A DNA stretch of 6,183 nt from an uncultured Thalassospira sp. (lineage in GTDB: Bacteria > Pseudomonadota > Alphaproteobacteria > Rhodospirillales_A > Thalassospiraceae): positions 1-6,183 of the forward strand of contig CAMPHD010000204.1 in NCBI GenBank assembly GCA_946885765.1, in the 5' to 3' direction. The notes below the pieces were generated by a model, which did no database searches, was not told where the DNA came from, and saw only the letters and a program-made list of their open reading frames with translations. This document shows, piece after piece, positions 5,880-6,183 of this stretch (positions within the stretch are counted from its first letter, which is position 1; the number at the start of each line of letters is the position of its first letter). A program made the translations under genes and the position numbers.

Positions 5880-6183
5880 CTAGTTGTCTTCCCCACCCAG
5901 CAATACGATCTTGTCGACGATCAGCGTTTCGGCTTCGGTACAGGTCGTCATCAATGCGCCGTGGCCGGTCACACGGACCTTGTCGCCCGGACGGAATCGG
6001 GTTGCCTTGTTCGCCAATGCGTAAAGTGTGCCGTCTTCGGCCCGAAAAGTAACACATTCCCGACCGTTATCGGTGATTTCGCCAGTCATGGTCACATTTT
6101 CTTTTTGAAATGCGGAACATGCGGACAACAGCATTCCGGCAGCCAGGATCGCAGCAAATTTGCCAGAAACGGCACCAAATCCG
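5880..6183 (-). CDS. Small lipoprotein, OB-fold-like, start beyond the right edge
   Basis: The frame runs from the right edge to the TAG at 5882-5880. An internal ATG at 6134 is not the start. The 16 codons before it stay open and read GFGAVSGKFAAILAAG, which joins MLLSAC to make a lipoprotein signal peptide with lipobox LSAC (lipid-bearing Cys codon at 6119-6117). No start codon lies in the visible upstream part, so translation begins outside the window. The mature part is about 79 residues. It alternates beta-like segments (MTGEITDNGRECVTFRAEDG, RPGDKVRVTGHG, TLIVDKIVLL), a pattern like small OB-fold envelope lipoproteins. Two cysteines, in RECV and TTCT, could form a disulfide. The residue after the lipid-bearing Cys is Ser rather than Asp, which fits outer-membrane sorting. 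No enzymatic function is evident. It converges on the SPOR gene with a 9 bp gap. Confidence 0.78.
   Translation of the reverse strand, partial: GFGAVSGKFAAILAAGMLLSACSAFQKENVTMTGEITDNGRECVTFRAEDGTLYALANKATRFRPGDKVRVTGHGALMTTCTEAETLIVDKIVLLGGEDN

Overview
The window looks like ordinary chromosomal DNA from a Gram-negative alphaproteobacterium. Base composition is moderate, coding is dense, and signal peptides and a lipobox point to a periplasm and outer membrane. The protein flavour resembles marine Rhodospirillales such as Thalassospira, but that genus is a guess from memory. No transposon, CRISPR array, tRNA, rRNA or phage gene was seen.

Left end (1-1614): an unlisted, truncated minus-strand gene (1-92) with a strong ribosome binding site diverges from a complete MocR-type regulator (172-1614). 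The regulator is a GntR winged helix fused to an aminotransferase-like, PLP-binding domain. The gap between the two starts is 79 bp. It and the first bases of the regulator gene carry five TGTCA/TGACA half-sites, which look like an operator serving both genes. The regulator start has no Shine-Dalgarno sequence and may be read from a leaderless mRNA.

Middle (1629-2741): a minus-strand gene for an exported protein of the family-3 solute-binding fold (294 aa after start correction) converges on the regulator with a 14 bp gap. No permease or ATPase gene is beside it. A 228 bp intergenic region follows. It holds the two divergent leaders and, just before the next gene, an 8 bp hairpin that overlaps an alternative pairing.

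Right part (2742-6183): a 794 aa Lon-family protein has an intact Ser-Lys protease dyad but degenerate ATPase motifs. It is followed with no gap (TAAATG) by a SPOR-domain envelope protein, so the two are probably one translationally coupled operon. A minus-strand lipoprotein gene, cut by the right edge, converges on it with a 9 bp gap. Its probable rho-independent terminator lies inside the SPOR-domain coding sequence on the opposite strand.

No new multi-gene system is evident. The most interesting signals are regulatory: the half-site array at the MocR promoter, the possible leaderless start, the leader hairpin pair before the Lon-like gene, and the antisense-embedded terminator.
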